Assembly (NCBI GenBank): GCA_048262715.1
Contig: JBLXEV010000010.1
Span: 136,499-200,498 of the forward strand
Direction: 5' to 3'
Length of the DNA stretch: 64,000 nt
DNA from: Albirhodobacter sp048262715
GTDB lineage: Bacteria > Pseudomonadota > Alphaproteobacteria > Rhodobacterales > Rhodobacteraceae
Under the pieces are notes generated by a model. The model had not been told where the DNA came from and made no database searches. It worked only from the letters and a program-made list of their open reading frames with translations. Made by a program: the position numbers and the translations under genes. Of the stretch, positions 33,368 through 42,626 are shown piece after piece; the first letter of the stretch is position 1, and every line of letters begins with the position of its first letter.

Positions 33368-34210
33368 ATGGCGCGGGTAAGTTCGGCGGCAAAACTGGTC
33401 GGCCCCTTTGTTCTGGTGGCTTTGATGGCGGGCTGTGCCCCGAGCGGACCGAAAACGGTGTCGCTTGAGAATTTCACCGCCGAAGAAATCTACAAACGCG
33501 GCGAATACGAGCTTGAGGCGCAAACCAAGCCTGATGACGCGATTCACTATTTCTCCGAGGTCGAGCGACTTTATCCCTATTCTGATTGGGCCAAACGCGC
33601 GCTGATCATGCAGGCGTTCGCCCAGCATAAAGCCCGCGATTACGAATCTGCCCGCGCCTCCGCACAGCGTTTCATTGATACCTACCCCGGTGACGAGGAT
33701 GCCGCTTACGCGAAATATCTGCTCGCGCTGTCCTATTATGATCAGATTGACGAGGTTGGCCGCGATCAGGGCCTGACCTTCCTCGCGCTGCAATCGCTGC
33801 GCGACGTGATCGAGCAATATCCCGAGAGTGAATACGCGCGCTCGGCGATTCTCAAATTCGATCTCGCCTTCGACCATCTCGCCGCGAAAGAGATGGAAAT
33901 CGGCCGCTACTACCTCAAGAAGGGTCATTACACTGCCGCGATCAACCGCTTCCGTGTGGTTGTCGAGCAGTTCCAGACAACGACCCACACCCCTGAGGCG
34001 CTCGAGCGTCTGGTTGAGGCCTATCTGGCGCTTGGCCTGACGGACGAGGCGCAGACCGCAGGCGCGATCCTTGGCCACAACTTCCAATCCTCGCCCTTCT
34101 ATCAAGACGCCTACGGCTTGTTGACCAAGCAGGGGCTTCCTGTGGAAGCGAAAGGCGATAACTGGCTCGCCACGGTGTACCGTCAGGTGATCAAGGGCGA
34201 GTGGTTGTAA
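33368..34210 (+). CDS. bamD: Outer membrane assembly lipoprotein BamD
   Basis: A 280-residue lipoprotein of the BAM complex, which inserts beta-barrel proteins into the outer membrane. The signal peptide ends in the lipobox LMAGC (Cys about residue 22). Five tetratricopeptide-like repeats follow. The family motif AEEIYKRGEYELE (about 38-50) is present, with YPYSDWAKRALIMQAFAQH in the first repeats and YPESEYARSAILK further on. It is followed after 10 bases by recN, a common pairing. Confidence 0.93.
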   Translation: MARVSSAAKLVGPFVLVALMAGCAPSGPKTVSLENFTAEEIYKRGEYELEAQTKPDDAIHYFSEVERLYPYSDWAKRALIMQAFAQHKARDYESARASAQRFIDTYPGDEDAAYAKYLLALSYYDQIDEVGRDQGLTFLALQSLRDVIEQYPESEYARSAILKFDLAFDHLAAKEMEIGRYYLKKGHYTAAINRFRVVVEQFQTTTHTPEALERLVEAYLALGLTDEAQTAGAILGHNFQSSPFYQDAYGLLTKQGLPVEAKGDNWLATVYRQVIKGEWL

Positions 34211-34220
34211 GGGCCCGCCC

Positions 34221-35870
34221 ATGCTGAGCACCCTCATTATTCGGGATATGCTGATTATTGATCGGCTGGAGCTGGGCTTCGCACCCGGCCTCAATGTGCT
34301 CACAGGTGAGACTGGCGCGGGCAAGTCCATTCTACTCGATTGCCTTGGCTTCGTGCTGGGCTGGCGTGGCCGCGCCGAGCTGGTGCGCCAAGGCGCGGAT
34401 CAGGGCGAGGTGACGGCGGTGTTTGAGCTGCCCGCAGGCCATCCCGCGCATGAGATTTTGAACGAGGCTGGCTTGCCCAGTGGGCAGGAACTCATCCTAC
34501 GCCGCGTGAACGCACGCGATGGCCGTAAAACCGCCTATATCAATGATCGCCGCGCCTCGGGCGAGGTGCTGCGCGCGCTTTCCGCCACTTTGGTGGAATT
34601 GCACGGCCAGCAAGATGATGGCGGTCTCTTGAACACGCGCGGGCACCGCGTGATGTTGGATAATTTCGCGGGGCTGGAGGCCAAGCTCGAAACCGTTCGT
34701 GCCGCTTGGGCAACCCGCAGCCGCGCGAGCAAAGCGCTGGCGCAGGCGGAGGCGGCTCTGGCCGAAGTGCTGGCCGAGGAAGATTATCTGCGTCACGCTG
34801 TTGCCGAATTGGACGCGATGGATCCGCAGGCGGGCGAGGAGGCGACATTGGACGCCGCGCGCCGCCAGATGCAGGCGGCGGAAAAGATCCGTGGCGATGT
34901 GCTGCGCGCGCGTGATGCGGTGTCGCCCAGCGGGGCCGAGGGGATCTTGCGCGATGCGGATCGTTGGTTGCAAGGGGCGGCGGACCGCGCGGAGGGGCGT
35001 CTGGATGCGGCGCTCGCGGCGCTTGATCGCGCGCTGATCGAACTCGGTGAGGCGCAATCCATTATCGAGACCGCGCTTGATACGCTGGCCTTCGATCCGC
35101 ATGAGTTGGAGCGGATCGAGGAACGTCTCTTCGCGATCCGCGCGCTGGCCCGCAAACATGGCGTCTTGGCAGATGATCTGGGCGGCTTTGCTGCGGGGCT
35201 ACGCGACCGACTCGCCGCGCTGGATGCGGGGGAGGGACATCTCGCGCGCCTGAAATCTGAACTCTCCGCCGCTGAGATCGCCTATCTGCGTGCGGCCGAT
35301 GCGATCTCAGATGGGCGCAAATCTGCGGCGGGCAAACTGGATGCGGCAATGGCGGCCGAGCTTGCACCGTTGAAGATGGAACGCGCGGTCTTCACCACGC
35401 AGGTGACGCGCGGCGAGGCAGGCCCTGACGGCCATGATGCGGTCGCCTTCACCGTCGCCACCAATCCGGGCGCGCCTGCAGGCCCGCTCAATAAAATCGC
35501 CTCGGGCGGCGAACTTTCGCGCTTCCTGCTCGCGCTGAAGGTCGTGCTCTCGAAAGGCATGGACGCGCTGGTGATGATCTTTGACGAGATCGACCGCGGT
35601 GTCGGCGGGGCGACTGCCGATGCGGTCGGGCGGCGTCTCGCGCTTTTGTCGCAAGGCGCGCAGGTGCTGGTCGTCACCCATAGCCCGCAGGTCGCGGCGC
35701 GCGGCGGGCATCATTTCCGCGTGCAAAAGCAAGTGACCGACGGGATGACAACCTCGACCGTGATCGCCCTCAGCGCAGCCGAGCGGGAAGATGAAATCGC
35801 GCGGATGATCTCCGGCGCGGAAGTCACTGAGGCGGCCCGCGCTGCTGCCAATGAGCTGCTCGCGGGCTGA
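34221..35870 (+). CDS. recN: DNA repair ATPase RecN
   Basis: A 549-residue SMC-like protein acting early in double-strand break repair. Walker A GETGAGKSILLD (about 29-40), the ABC signature ASGGELSRFLLALK (about 429-442) and Walker B MIFDEIDRGVGG (about 452-463) bracket a central coiled-coil region (about 150-350). The D-loop and the H-switch VVTHSPQVAARG follow. The gene is probably co-transcribed with bamD. I see no SOS box in the short spacer. Confidence 0.95.
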   Translation: MLSTLIIRDMLIIDRLELGFAPGLNVLTGETGAGKSILLDCLGFVLGWRGRAELVRQGADQGEVTAVFELPAGHPAHEILNEAGLPSGQELILRRVNARDGRKTAYINDRRASGEVLRALSATLVELHGQQDDGGLLNTRGHRVMLDNFAGLEAKLETVRAAWATRSRASKALAQAEAALAEVLAEEDYLRHAVAELDAMDPQAGEEATLDAARRQMQAAEKIRGDVLRARDAVSPSGAEGILRDADRWLQGAADRAEGRLDAALAALDRALIELGEAQSIIETALDTLAFDPHELERIEERLFAIRALARKHGVLADDLGGFAAGLRDRLAALDAGEGHLARLKSELSAAEIAYLRAADAISDGRKSAAGKLDAAMAAELAPLKMERAVFTTQVTRGEAGPDGHDAVAFTVATNPGAPAGPLNKIASGGELSRFLLALKVVLSKGMDALVMIFDEIDRGVGGATADAVGRRLALLSQGAQVLVVTHSPQVAARGGHHFRVQKQVTDGMTTSTVIALSAAEREDEIARMISGAEVTEAARAAANELLAG

Positions 35871-35877
35871 ACGCGCT

Positions 35878-35908
35878 TTCGGTTGCTTTAAATATCCCCG
35901 CCGGAGGC
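35878..35908 (-). repeat. intergenic CCGGCGGGGATATTT repeat (inverse)
   Basis: GGTTGCTTTAAATATCCCCG then CCGGAGGC, between the convergent recN and SnoaL-like genes. It matches the copy at 60971-61000 except for the A/T spacer. Confidence 0.65.
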
Positions 35909-35955
35909 GCCCGCGCGCGCCATTATCGCGCGCGCCCCGATCCTACGCCCCGATC

Positions 35956-36342
35956 TTAAGGCTCGACCACAAACTGTGCTGAAACAATCCGCCAGCCGTT
36001 GTTCGTCTGCGCCATCGTCGCTGCAAACACAGCGCCGATCCGCCCCGCATCCGCCCCGTCAGCATGAACCAGACCGCTCAGCACGAAGCGCTGGGTGACC
36101 ACGGCGACATGTTTGCCCAAGGGCCGCACACGGGTTTTGCCGGTGACGAGCCGCGCGCGCGCGAAGGCCCCCGCAAGCTCGCCGGCAAAAATCTCTTCGA
36201 TCTGTTTGCGGCTCTCGGCAACGCCGCCCGTCAGCGAGATGAAATCGGCATCCTCGACGAAAAACTCCGCCAGACCCATCGCATCGCGTGCGCCCCATGC
36301 CTGCGCAAAAGCGCGCGGCAGATCGGGAGGGGAGTCGATCAT
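35956..36342 (-). CDS. SnoaL-like / SgcJ-EcaC family protein
   Basis: A 128-residue protein with the cone-shaped alpha+beta barrel signature of the NTF2/DUF4440 superfamily (AFAQAWGARDAMGLAEFFVEDADFISLTGG... and a final NNGWRIVSAQFV). Such proteins bind small molecules or act as isomerases. No specific reaction can be assigned. Start 36342 has CGGAG upstream and overlaps the stop of the GlcD-like gene by four bases, so the two are translationally coupled. The coupling suggests a function linked to that oxidase. Confidence 0.75.
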   Translation of the reverse strand: MIDSPPDLPRAFAQAWGARDAMGLAEFFVEDADFISLTGGVAESRKQIEEIFAGELAGAFARARLVTGKTRVRPLGKHVAVVTQRFVLSGLVHADGADAGRIGAVFAATMAQTNNGWRIVSAQFVVEP

Positions 36343-37736
36343 TGTGTATCTCCGGATTGCGGCACGAGCTTGCCGGGGTTGAGAATGCCTTTCGGGTCGA
36401 GTGCGGCTTTGATCGCGCCCATCACCGCCCATGCCGGGCCATGCTCCTGCCGCATCATATCCCGTTTGCCGATCCCGATCCCGTGCTCGCCAGTGATCGT
36501 GCCGCCCATTTCGAGGGCGCGCTCGGCCATCTTATGCGCCACCCGTTTTGCCGCAGCCAATTCCTGAGCGTTGTCCCGTTCCAGCACCAAAATCGCGTGG
36601 AAATTCCCATCCCCGACGTGGCCCAAGATCGGCCCGATCAGCCCCTCCTCTTCGATATCCTTACGCGCGGCCTCCACCGCCTCGGCGAGGCGGGAAATCG
36701 GCACGCAAGCGTCGGTCACTAACCCGATGGAGCCAGGGCGGGCGGCGAGGCAGGCGGGATAGGCCCCGTGGCGCATCCGCCAAAGCGCTGCGCGTTCTTC
36801 TGTTGTGCGCGCCCAAGCGAAATCGGCCCCGCCCATCTCCGCGACAACCTCGCCAAACCGCTCGGCATCCTCCGCCACGGAGGCCTCCGAGCCGTGGAAT
36901 TCGATCATCAGATGCGGCGTTTCGGGTAGGGTGGTGCCCGCCGAGGCGTTGAACACTTTCGCGACCCAGGCATCGACAAACTCGATCCGCGCCATCGGGA
37001 TCCCCATCTGGATCGTCAGAATGACGGTCTCGACGGCGGCTTCCAGCGTCTCGAACGCACAGACAGCAGAGGTCACCGCTTCGGGCTGGGCGTGCAGGCG
37101 CAGCGTCAGCTCGGTGATGATCCCAAGCGTGCCTTCCGACCCGAGCATCAGCGCGGTGAGATCATAGCCTGCAGCGGATTTCGCGGCGCCCGTGCCGGTG
37201 CGGAGAATTGTCCCATCGGCCAGCACCACCTCCAGTGCCGCAACATTGTCGCGCATGGAGCCGTAGCGGACGGTGGTTGTTCCCGAAGCACGCGTGGCGG
37301 CCATCCCGCCAAGGCTGGCATTCGCGCCCGGATCGACGGGGAAGAACAGCCCCGTCGCCCGCAATTCCACATTCAACCGCTCGCGCAGGATGCCGGGCTG
37401 GACGGTCGCGAGGCGATCCTCGGGCGAGGTCGAGAGGATCTGATCCATCCGCGTCATATCAAGCGAGACGCCGCCGCGCAGCGCAAGTGCGTGCCCCTCC
37501 AGCGAGGAGCCAGCACCCCAAGGCGTCGCCGGCACGCCATGCGCGTGACAGATCTTCATGATTTCGGAGACTTCCGCCGTGCTCTCGGGCCATGCCACGG
37601 CATCGGGCGGCGTCGGCGCAAAATAGGTTTCGTTCTGGCCGTGCAGCGCGAGATCCGCGCCTTTGCGCGAGACCCTCGCCCCCAATAGCGCCTCAAGCGC
37701 CGTAAAAGCGGTCTCGAAATTCTGGGACTGTTGCAT
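36339..37736 (-). CDS. FAD-linked 2-hydroxyacid oxidase (GlcD/D-lactate dehydrogenase-like)
   Basis: A 465-residue flavoprotein of the vanillyl-alcohol oxidase superfamily. The FAD-binding_4 domain (about 40-180) contains TPWGAGSSLEGHALALRGG and VDPGANASLGGMAATRASGT. The FAD-oxidase C-terminal domain (about 220-460) ends with the signature GEHGIGIGKRDMMRQEHG. Family members oxidise D-lactate, glycolate or related acids and pass electrons to cytochrome c or quinone. Substrate cannot be fixed here, and GlcE/GlcF subunits are not adjacent, which favours a single-subunit D-lactate dehydrogenase type. Start 37736 is chosen over an upstream atypical extension of 31 residues. Confidence 0.85.
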   Translation of the reverse strand: MQQSQNFETAFTALEALLGARVSRKGADLALHGQNETYFAPTPPDAVAWPESTAEVSEIMKICHAHGVPATPWGAGSSLEGHALALRGGVSLDMTRMDQILSTSPEDRLATVQPGILRERLNVELRATGLFFPVDPGANASLGGMAATRASGTTTVRYGSMRDNVAALEVVLADGTILRTGTGAAKSAAGYDLTALMLGSEGTLGIITELTLRLHAQPEAVTSAVCAFETLEAAVETVILTIQMGIPMARIEFVDAWVAKVFNASAGTTLPETPHLMIEFHGSEASVAEDAERFGEVVAEMGGADFAWARTTEERAALWRMRHGAYPACLAARPGSIGLVTDACVPISRLAEAVEAARKDIEEEGLIGPILGHVGDGNFHAILVLERDNAQELAAAKRVAHKMAERALEMGGTITGEHGIGIGKRDMMRQEHGPAWAVMGAIKAALDPKGILNPGKLVPQSGDTQ

Positions 37737-37855
37737 AGGGCCTCCTCGCGCTGCGCGTCTCGCCCCTCTCTTTAGGCCGCGACACAGATAAGGGAAAGCC
37801 AAAGCGCCTCTACGCCCCGCGCAATTCATCGCGATGGGCGGGCGGCTGCCGATGC

Positions 37856-37880
37856 TGCCTCCGGCGGGGATATTTAAGCT
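37856..37880 (+). repeat. intergenic CCGGCGGGGATATTT repeat
   Basis: CTGCCTCCGGCGGGGATATT followed by TAAGC, in the gap between two minus-strand genes. Confidence 0.65.
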
Positions 37881-37960
37881 CTGTGGAAACGGGATGTTTT
37901 CCCTTCCTCAGAGCCGAAGTATCCCCCGCGGAGCGATCCGCAGGTGTCAAACGCGGGACA

Positions 37961-39748
37961 TCAGATCGGGGCGCAGGCCCGTGCCAGCCAATCGCGCGTT
38001 TCAGGCGCAACCCGCGGCGCAAGGGAAGAGTCGACGCGGGCGTGATAGGCGTTGAGCCAGCCGCGCTCTTGCGTGCTCAGCAAATCGAGATCGATCAGCC
38101 GCGTGTCGATTGGGCACAGGGTAAGGGTCTCGAAGGCGAACTGGTCGCGATTGTCACCGAGATCCGGCGCTTTGATGACCCGCAAGAGATTTTCGATGCG
38201 AATGCCAAACGCGCCCTCGCGGTAATATCCCGGTTCATTGGACAGGATCATCCCCTCGCGCAGCGGAATATCGGAGACACGGCTGATCCGCGCGGGGCCT
38301 TCATGCACGCAGAGCGCCGCGCCGACACCGTGGCCCGTGCCATGGTCGAAATCCTGCCCCGCCATCCACAGAGGCGCGCGGGCGAGCGCGTCGAGATGGG
38401 CCCCCGCCACCCCGCGCGGGAAGCGGGCGCGCGATAGCGCGATCATCCCTTGCAAGACGCGGGTATAGGGCGCGCGGGCCTCCTCCGGCACGGGGCCCAC
38501 GGCCACGGTGCGGGTGATGTCGGTGGTGCCATCAAGGTATTGCCCGCCGCTATCGACCAGCAACAGCTCGCCTGCCTTGACGGCGCGGTTGCTGCCATGG
38601 GTGACACGGTAATGCACGATGGCCCCATGCGGGCCAGCGCCGCAGATCGTGTCAAAAGAGATGTCGATCAACTCGTTTGAGGCCGCGCGGGCGGCCTCGA
38701 GGCGGGTGACGACGTCAATCTCGGTCAGGGTTTCCTTCGGGGCCTCGGCCTCGAGCCACGCCAGAAACTCTACCATCGCCGCCCCGTCGCGCAAATGGGC
38801 GGCTTCCATGCCCTTGATCTCCGCCGCGTTCTTGACCGCTTTGGGCAGGATGCAGGGATCCTCTGCCCATGTGATCTCGGTGCGAGCCTCTGCCAGTTCC
38901 GCGCCGATCTGCCACGGCGCGCTTGCGGGATCGACGCGCACGGGGCCTTTGAGCTGGCGCAGCGCGGGACTGAGGTCGCTTTGCGGGTGCAGGGTGACCT
39001 GCGGGCCGAGGTGATCCTCGAGCCCTGCGAATTTTGCGGGCTCGGCGTAGAGCGCGAGCGCCCCGTTCTTCTGCAGGATCGCGAGCGCATGGGTGACGGG
39101 ATTGCGCGGGATGTCTGCGCCGCGAATGTTCAAGAGCCAGCAGATCGAATCCGGTAAGGTCAGCACGCAGGCCTGTGCGGGCGCGAGGCTGGCCGCGATC
39201 CGCGTGCGTTTCGTCTCCGAGCTTTCGCCTGCGAGCTCCATGGGATGCGCGCGCGCGGGGGCTTGCGGCGGGGCAGGGCGGTCGTTCCAGATCCGGTCGA
39301 TCAGGTTGTTGCAGGGCACCAGTTCGATATGGGCGGGCAGGGCTGCGCGGATCCCGTCGATCTCGCGCTTGGTGTGCAGCCATGGATCAAACCCGATGCG
39401 GCCCGCGACTTCGCCTTGCATCTGCGCGATCCAAGGCCCGGGTTGCACCTCGGGCCAGTGAACAGGCGTGAAGCAGTCCGCCACCTGCGCGCGGACTTGC
39501 ACGCGGTAGCGCCCGTCGATGAACACGCCCGCGACATCCGGCAGCACGATGCAAAAGCCCGCCGATCCGGTGAACCCCGTCAGCCACGCGAGCCGCTCGT
39601 CGCAAGCGGCGACATATTCGCCCTGATGCAAATCGGCGCGGGGCACCAGCATCCCGATCAGGCCCGCACGGGCGATCTCGGCGCGCAGCGCTTGCAGCCG
39701 CGCGGGGCCGGTTTCAGGGGCGGTGGTGGCGGTAAAGCTCTGGAACAT
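37961..39748 (-). CDS. pepP: Xaa-Pro aminopeptidase, M24 family (aminopeptidase P)
   Basis: A 595-residue metallopeptidase that removes N-terminal residues preceding proline. Two creatinase-type N-terminal domains (about 10-310) precede the pita-bread catalytic domain. The metal ligands lie in DSGGQYLDGTTDITRT (two Asp), HGTGHGVGAALCVHEGP (His), NEPGYYREGAFGIRIENL (two Glu). The length matches the three-domain (XPNPEP1-like) form, not the shorter E. coli PepP. Start 39748 (MFQSF) is preferred to 39763. Confidence 0.9.
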   Translation of the reverse strand: MFQSFTATTAPETGPARLQALRAEIARAGLIGMLVPRADLHQGEYVAACDERLAWLTGFTGSAGFCIVLPDVAGVFIDGRYRVQVRAQVADCFTPVHWPEVQPGPWIAQMQGEVAGRIGFDPWLHTKREIDGIRAALPAHIELVPCNNLIDRIWNDRPAPPQAPARAHPMELAGESSETKRTRIAASLAPAQACVLTLPDSICWLLNIRGADIPRNPVTHALAILQKNGALALYAEPAKFAGLEDHLGPQVTLHPQSDLSPALRQLKGPVRVDPASAPWQIGAELAEARTEITWAEDPCILPKAVKNAAEIKGMEAAHLRDGAAMVEFLAWLEAEAPKETLTEIDVVTRLEAARAASNELIDISFDTICGAGPHGAIVHYRVTHGSNRAVKAGELLLVDSGGQYLDGTTDITRTVAVGPVPEEARAPYTRVLQGMIALSRARFPRGVAGAHLDALARAPLWMAGQDFDHGTGHGVGAALCVHEGPARISRVSDIPLREGMILSNEPGYYREGAFGIRIENLLRVIKAPDLGDNRDQFAFETLTLCPIDTRLIDLDLLSTQERGWLNAYHARVDSSLAPRVAPETRDWLARACAPI

Positions 39749-39811
39749 GGGGCCTCTCAACATAGGGGAGGGGCGCCCGATCAGGCGCCCTTTCGCGCAA
39801 GGGGCAAAACC

Positions 39812-41689
39812 TCAGGAGGCTTTCTTGATCCCTGCGAACCGCGCCCGTGCGCGGGGGTTGGCGTCAAACAGAGCGGCAAGTTGCTCTGTCATCGCGCCCG
39901 CCAATTGCTCGACATCGGTGATCGTCACGGCGCGCGAGTAATAGCGCGTCACATCATGGCCGATGCCGATCGCGAGGAGTTCGACCTGACGGCGTTTCTC
40001 GACCATAGCGATCACGTCGCGCAGATGTTTTTCCAGATAATTCGCGGGGTTGACCGAAAGCGTGCTGTCATCCACTGGCGCACCATCGGAAATCACCATC
40101 AGGATCTTGCGGGCCTCGTGGCGCGCCACCATCCGGCGATGTGCCCATTCCAGCGCCTCGCCATCGATGTTTTCCTTCAGCAGGCCCTCTTTCATCATCA
40201 GGCCCAGATTGGCCCGCGTCCGGCGCATCGGCGCATCAGCGTGTTTGTAGATGATATGGCGCAGATCGTTGAGGCGGCCAGGTTGCTGCGGACGGCCATT
40301 GGCCAGCCATTTCTCGCGGCTCTGCCCGCCTTTCCATGCGCGGGTGGTAAAGCCGAGGATCTCGACCTTGACGTTGCAACGCTCCAGCGTGCGCGCCAGA
40401 ACATCGGCGCAGATCGCGGCGATGGAAATCGGGCGGCCGCGCATCGAGCCGGAATTGTCGATCAACAGCGTCACGACTGTATCGCGGAATTCTGTATCTT
40501 TCTCGACCTTGAACGACAGCGGCGTCGTCGGGTTCGCCACCACTCGCGCGAGGCGTCCCGCATCCAGCGTGCCCTCTTCGCGGTCGAATTCCCACGAACG
40601 GTTCTGCTGCGCTTGCAGGCGGCGTTGCAGCTTGTTTGCAAGCCGCGAGACGGCGCCTTTGAGCGGCTCCAACTGTTGATCGAGATAGGTCCGCAGGCGT
40701 TCCAATTCGACGGGCTCTGCCAGATCTTCGGCGCGGATTTCCTCGTCGAAATTCGACATATAGACCGCGTAATTGGGATCTGCGGCGGAATGGGGCGCGG
40801 GGGCGGGCGGCTCGATCGGCGCATCCGCATCGGGCATTTCCACCTCCTCAGAGGTTTCCTGATCGGCGAGATCATCCATCGAGGCGGTAGCCGTTGTCTG
40901 ATCGGAGCGCTCCTCGGAGCTTTCCTCCGATTGCGCGTCGGATTCGTCCTCTTCCTCGCCCTCATCGCGGGCTTGGTTATCCTCGATTTGCTCTTCGTCG
41001 TCGGTCTCCGCGCCGTCTTCCTCTTCCTCGTCGCTTTGATCGGGATCATCGCCGAGTTGATCGGCATAGCCGAGATCCGCGATGATCTTGCGCGCGAGAC
41101 GCGCAAAAGCAGCTTGGTCCCCAAGCGCGTGATCGACGATGTCGAGATCCTCGGCGGTGCGGGTCTCGAAATACTCGCGCCACAGATCGAGCGCATGGCC
41201 TGCGTTGGGCGGCAGGCTGCGGCCCGTCGCGCGTTCGCGGATCATATAGCCCGCCGCAACCGAGAGCGGCACATCCATCCGGTCGGTGACCTGCGCATAG
41301 CCTTTGCGCGCGGCCTCATGTTCGATCTTGGCGTTGATATTGCCCAAGGTGCCGGGCATGTCGCGCGCGCCGAGCGCCTCGCAACGCGCGGTTTCCATCG
41401 CGTCGTAAAGCTCCCGCGCGATCTCCCCTGTCGGGGTGTAGCGGGCCGAGATCGCCGCGTTATGGTGCCGCATCCGGAGTGCCAACGCATCGCCTGTGCC
41501 ACGCGCCAGCAGAACTTCCTCGCGCGTCATCCGCCGCGAGACCTGCGGCAGGCGCATCGAGTCGCCTGAAACCCCTGACGGATCGACCGAATAGGTCACC
41601 GAAAGCTCTTGCGCATGGGCAAGCGTTTTGGTCGCCTCGGCGAGGGCTTTTTTAAACGGCGTGGCGGGGTTGTCGTTCGGTTTGCTCAT
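39812..41689 (-). CDS. cobT: Cobaltochelatase subunit CobT
   Basis: A 625-residue subunit of the aerobic ATP-dependent cobaltochelatase, which with CobN and CobS inserts cobalt into hydrogenobyrinic a,c-diamide. The N-terminal CobT domain is followed by a highly acidic linker (about 205-290, runs of Glu/Asp/Ser). The C-terminal von Willebrand A domain has the MIDAS motif LIDNSGSMRG (about 400-410) and later ISDGAPVDDSTL. It is separated from cobS by one lipoprotein gene, and cobN is not in the window. Confidence 0.93.
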   Translation of the reverse strand: MSKPNDNPATPFKKALAEATKTLAHAQELSVTYSVDPSGVSGDSMRLPQVSRRMTREEVLLARGTGDALALRMRHHNAAISARYTPTGEIARELYDAMETARCEALGARDMPGTLGNINAKIEHEAARKGYAQVTDRMDVPLSVAAGYMIRERATGRSLPPNAGHALDLWREYFETRTAEDLDIVDHALGDQAAFARLARKIIADLGYADQLGDDPDQSDEEEEDGAETDDEEQIEDNQARDEGEEEDESDAQSEESSEERSDQTTATASMDDLADQETSEEVEMPDADAPIEPPAPAPHSAADPNYAVYMSNFDEEIRAEDLAEPVELERLRTYLDQQLEPLKGAVSRLANKLQRRLQAQQNRSWEFDREEGTLDAGRLARVVANPTTPLSFKVEKDTEFRDTVVTLLIDNSGSMRGRPISIAAICADVLARTLERCNVKVEILGFTTRAWKGGQSREKWLANGRPQQPGRLNDLRHIIYKHADAPMRRTRANLGLMMKEGLLKENIDGEALEWAHRRMVARHEARKILMVISDGAPVDDSTLSVNPANYLEKHLRDVIAMVEKRRQVELLAIGIGHDVTRYYSRAVTITDVEQLAGAMTEQLAALFDANPRARARFAGIKKAS

Positions 41690-41875
41690 AGGGTGATAAA
41701 TGCCTTGCGCGGCGCAAGATGCAAGGGGAAATCCGGTATAATTTCGGGCAGGCGTGGCCGCCCCTTAGCCAGCGGGCGGGGCGGCTGGGCGGCCAAGGCC
41801 GGAAAAGCTGCGGGCGGCGAGGGGGATGCCCTTGCCGCCCGTGAGGATCGCGTTCTGGCCGTGAGGGCCGCCGCG

Positions 41876-42466
41876 TTACGCCGTGAGCTTGATGCAGGTG
41901 GCGATATCGCGTGCCAAGGCTTTGCTGCGCGCTTTCGTGACAGTCCCATCGGGATCAATCTGCATCGCCCGCAGGGCTTCGGCCATTTTGAACAGGGTGT
42001 TTTCACGCTCACTAGAGAAGACGCCTGCGTTATAATCCGGCATCGCCTCGGCGCTGGCCTCGAGCTTGCGGCTGTCCTTCGCCCAATCGCCGCGATCCTT
42101 GGCGGTGGAATGGGCGGTCATGTAATCCGAAATCCCGACGCAGCGCCCATAGGCGCGCATATCGGGGGCAGGGCTATCGATCTGGCCCGCCTCAACCATC
42201 AGCGCGGCCATCATCGTATCAGCCGTGGCTTTGGGCATCGCATCGCCTGCCGCATCCATCGCGGCATCCGCCATGCCCGTCGTATCCACCTTCGCGGCCC
42301 CGTAGCGCGGCGCATCAAGGGCGGCGGTCGTCTCCACGGGAGCGGCGGTTTGTTCTGCGCAACCCGCCAGCGCGAGCAAGACTGCGAGCGGGGCCAAGAC
42401 CACAGGTCGCAAGGATTTAGGGGCCAGTTGCTTGGACTGGTTGGAACGGATCGGGGTTGCTCGCAT
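41876..42466 (-). CDS. Predicted lipoprotein, function unknown
   Basis: A 196-residue predicted lipoprotein. The N-terminus is basic, then a hydrophobic stretch (PVVLAPLAVLLALAGC) ends in the lipobox LAGC, with Cys near residue 36. The mature part is Ala/Asp/Met-rich and helical with one later Cys pair (RCVGISDYM and IATCIKL). I do not recognise a family. Start 42466 is supported by GAGGT 7 bases upstream. It lies between cobS and cobT on the same strand, but a terminator precedes it and a 186-base gap follows, so involvement in cobalamin synthesis is not implied. Confidence 0.65.
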   Translation of the reverse strand: MRATPIRSNQSKQLAPKSLRPVVLAPLAVLLALAGCAEQTAAPVETTAALDAPRYGAAKVDTTGMADAAMDAAGDAMPKATADTMMAALMVEAGQIDSPAPDMRAYGRCVGISDYMTAHSTAKDRGDWAKDSRKLEASAEAMPDYNAGVFSSERENTLFKMAEALRAMQIDPDGTVTKARSKALARDIATCIKLTA

Positions 42467-42573
42467 CAAAGTCACCTCATGCTTTGCGCTCATTCTGGGG
42501 CGCTTGGGCGGATGGTGGTTCATCCGGCGCGAAATCTCAACCTCTATTGCGCATTTCCTTACCTGCAGAACGC

Positions 42574-42606
42574 AAACCGCCCGCAGCGGGGCTGCGGGCG
42601 GTGTTT
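42574..42606 (-). terminator. Hairpin terminator after cobS
   Basis: CCGCCCGCAGC (42577-42587) pairs with GCTGCGGGCGG (42591-42601), an 11-bp stem. On the minus strand it is followed by TTT only, so strength is uncertain. Confidence 0.5.
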
Positions 42607-42626
42607 GGTCAACGCTGTGCGGCGGA

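Noticed and set aside
39245..41569. 774-codon plus-strand frame
   Set aside because: Antisense shadow of the aminopeptidase P and cobT genes. The composition is atypical.
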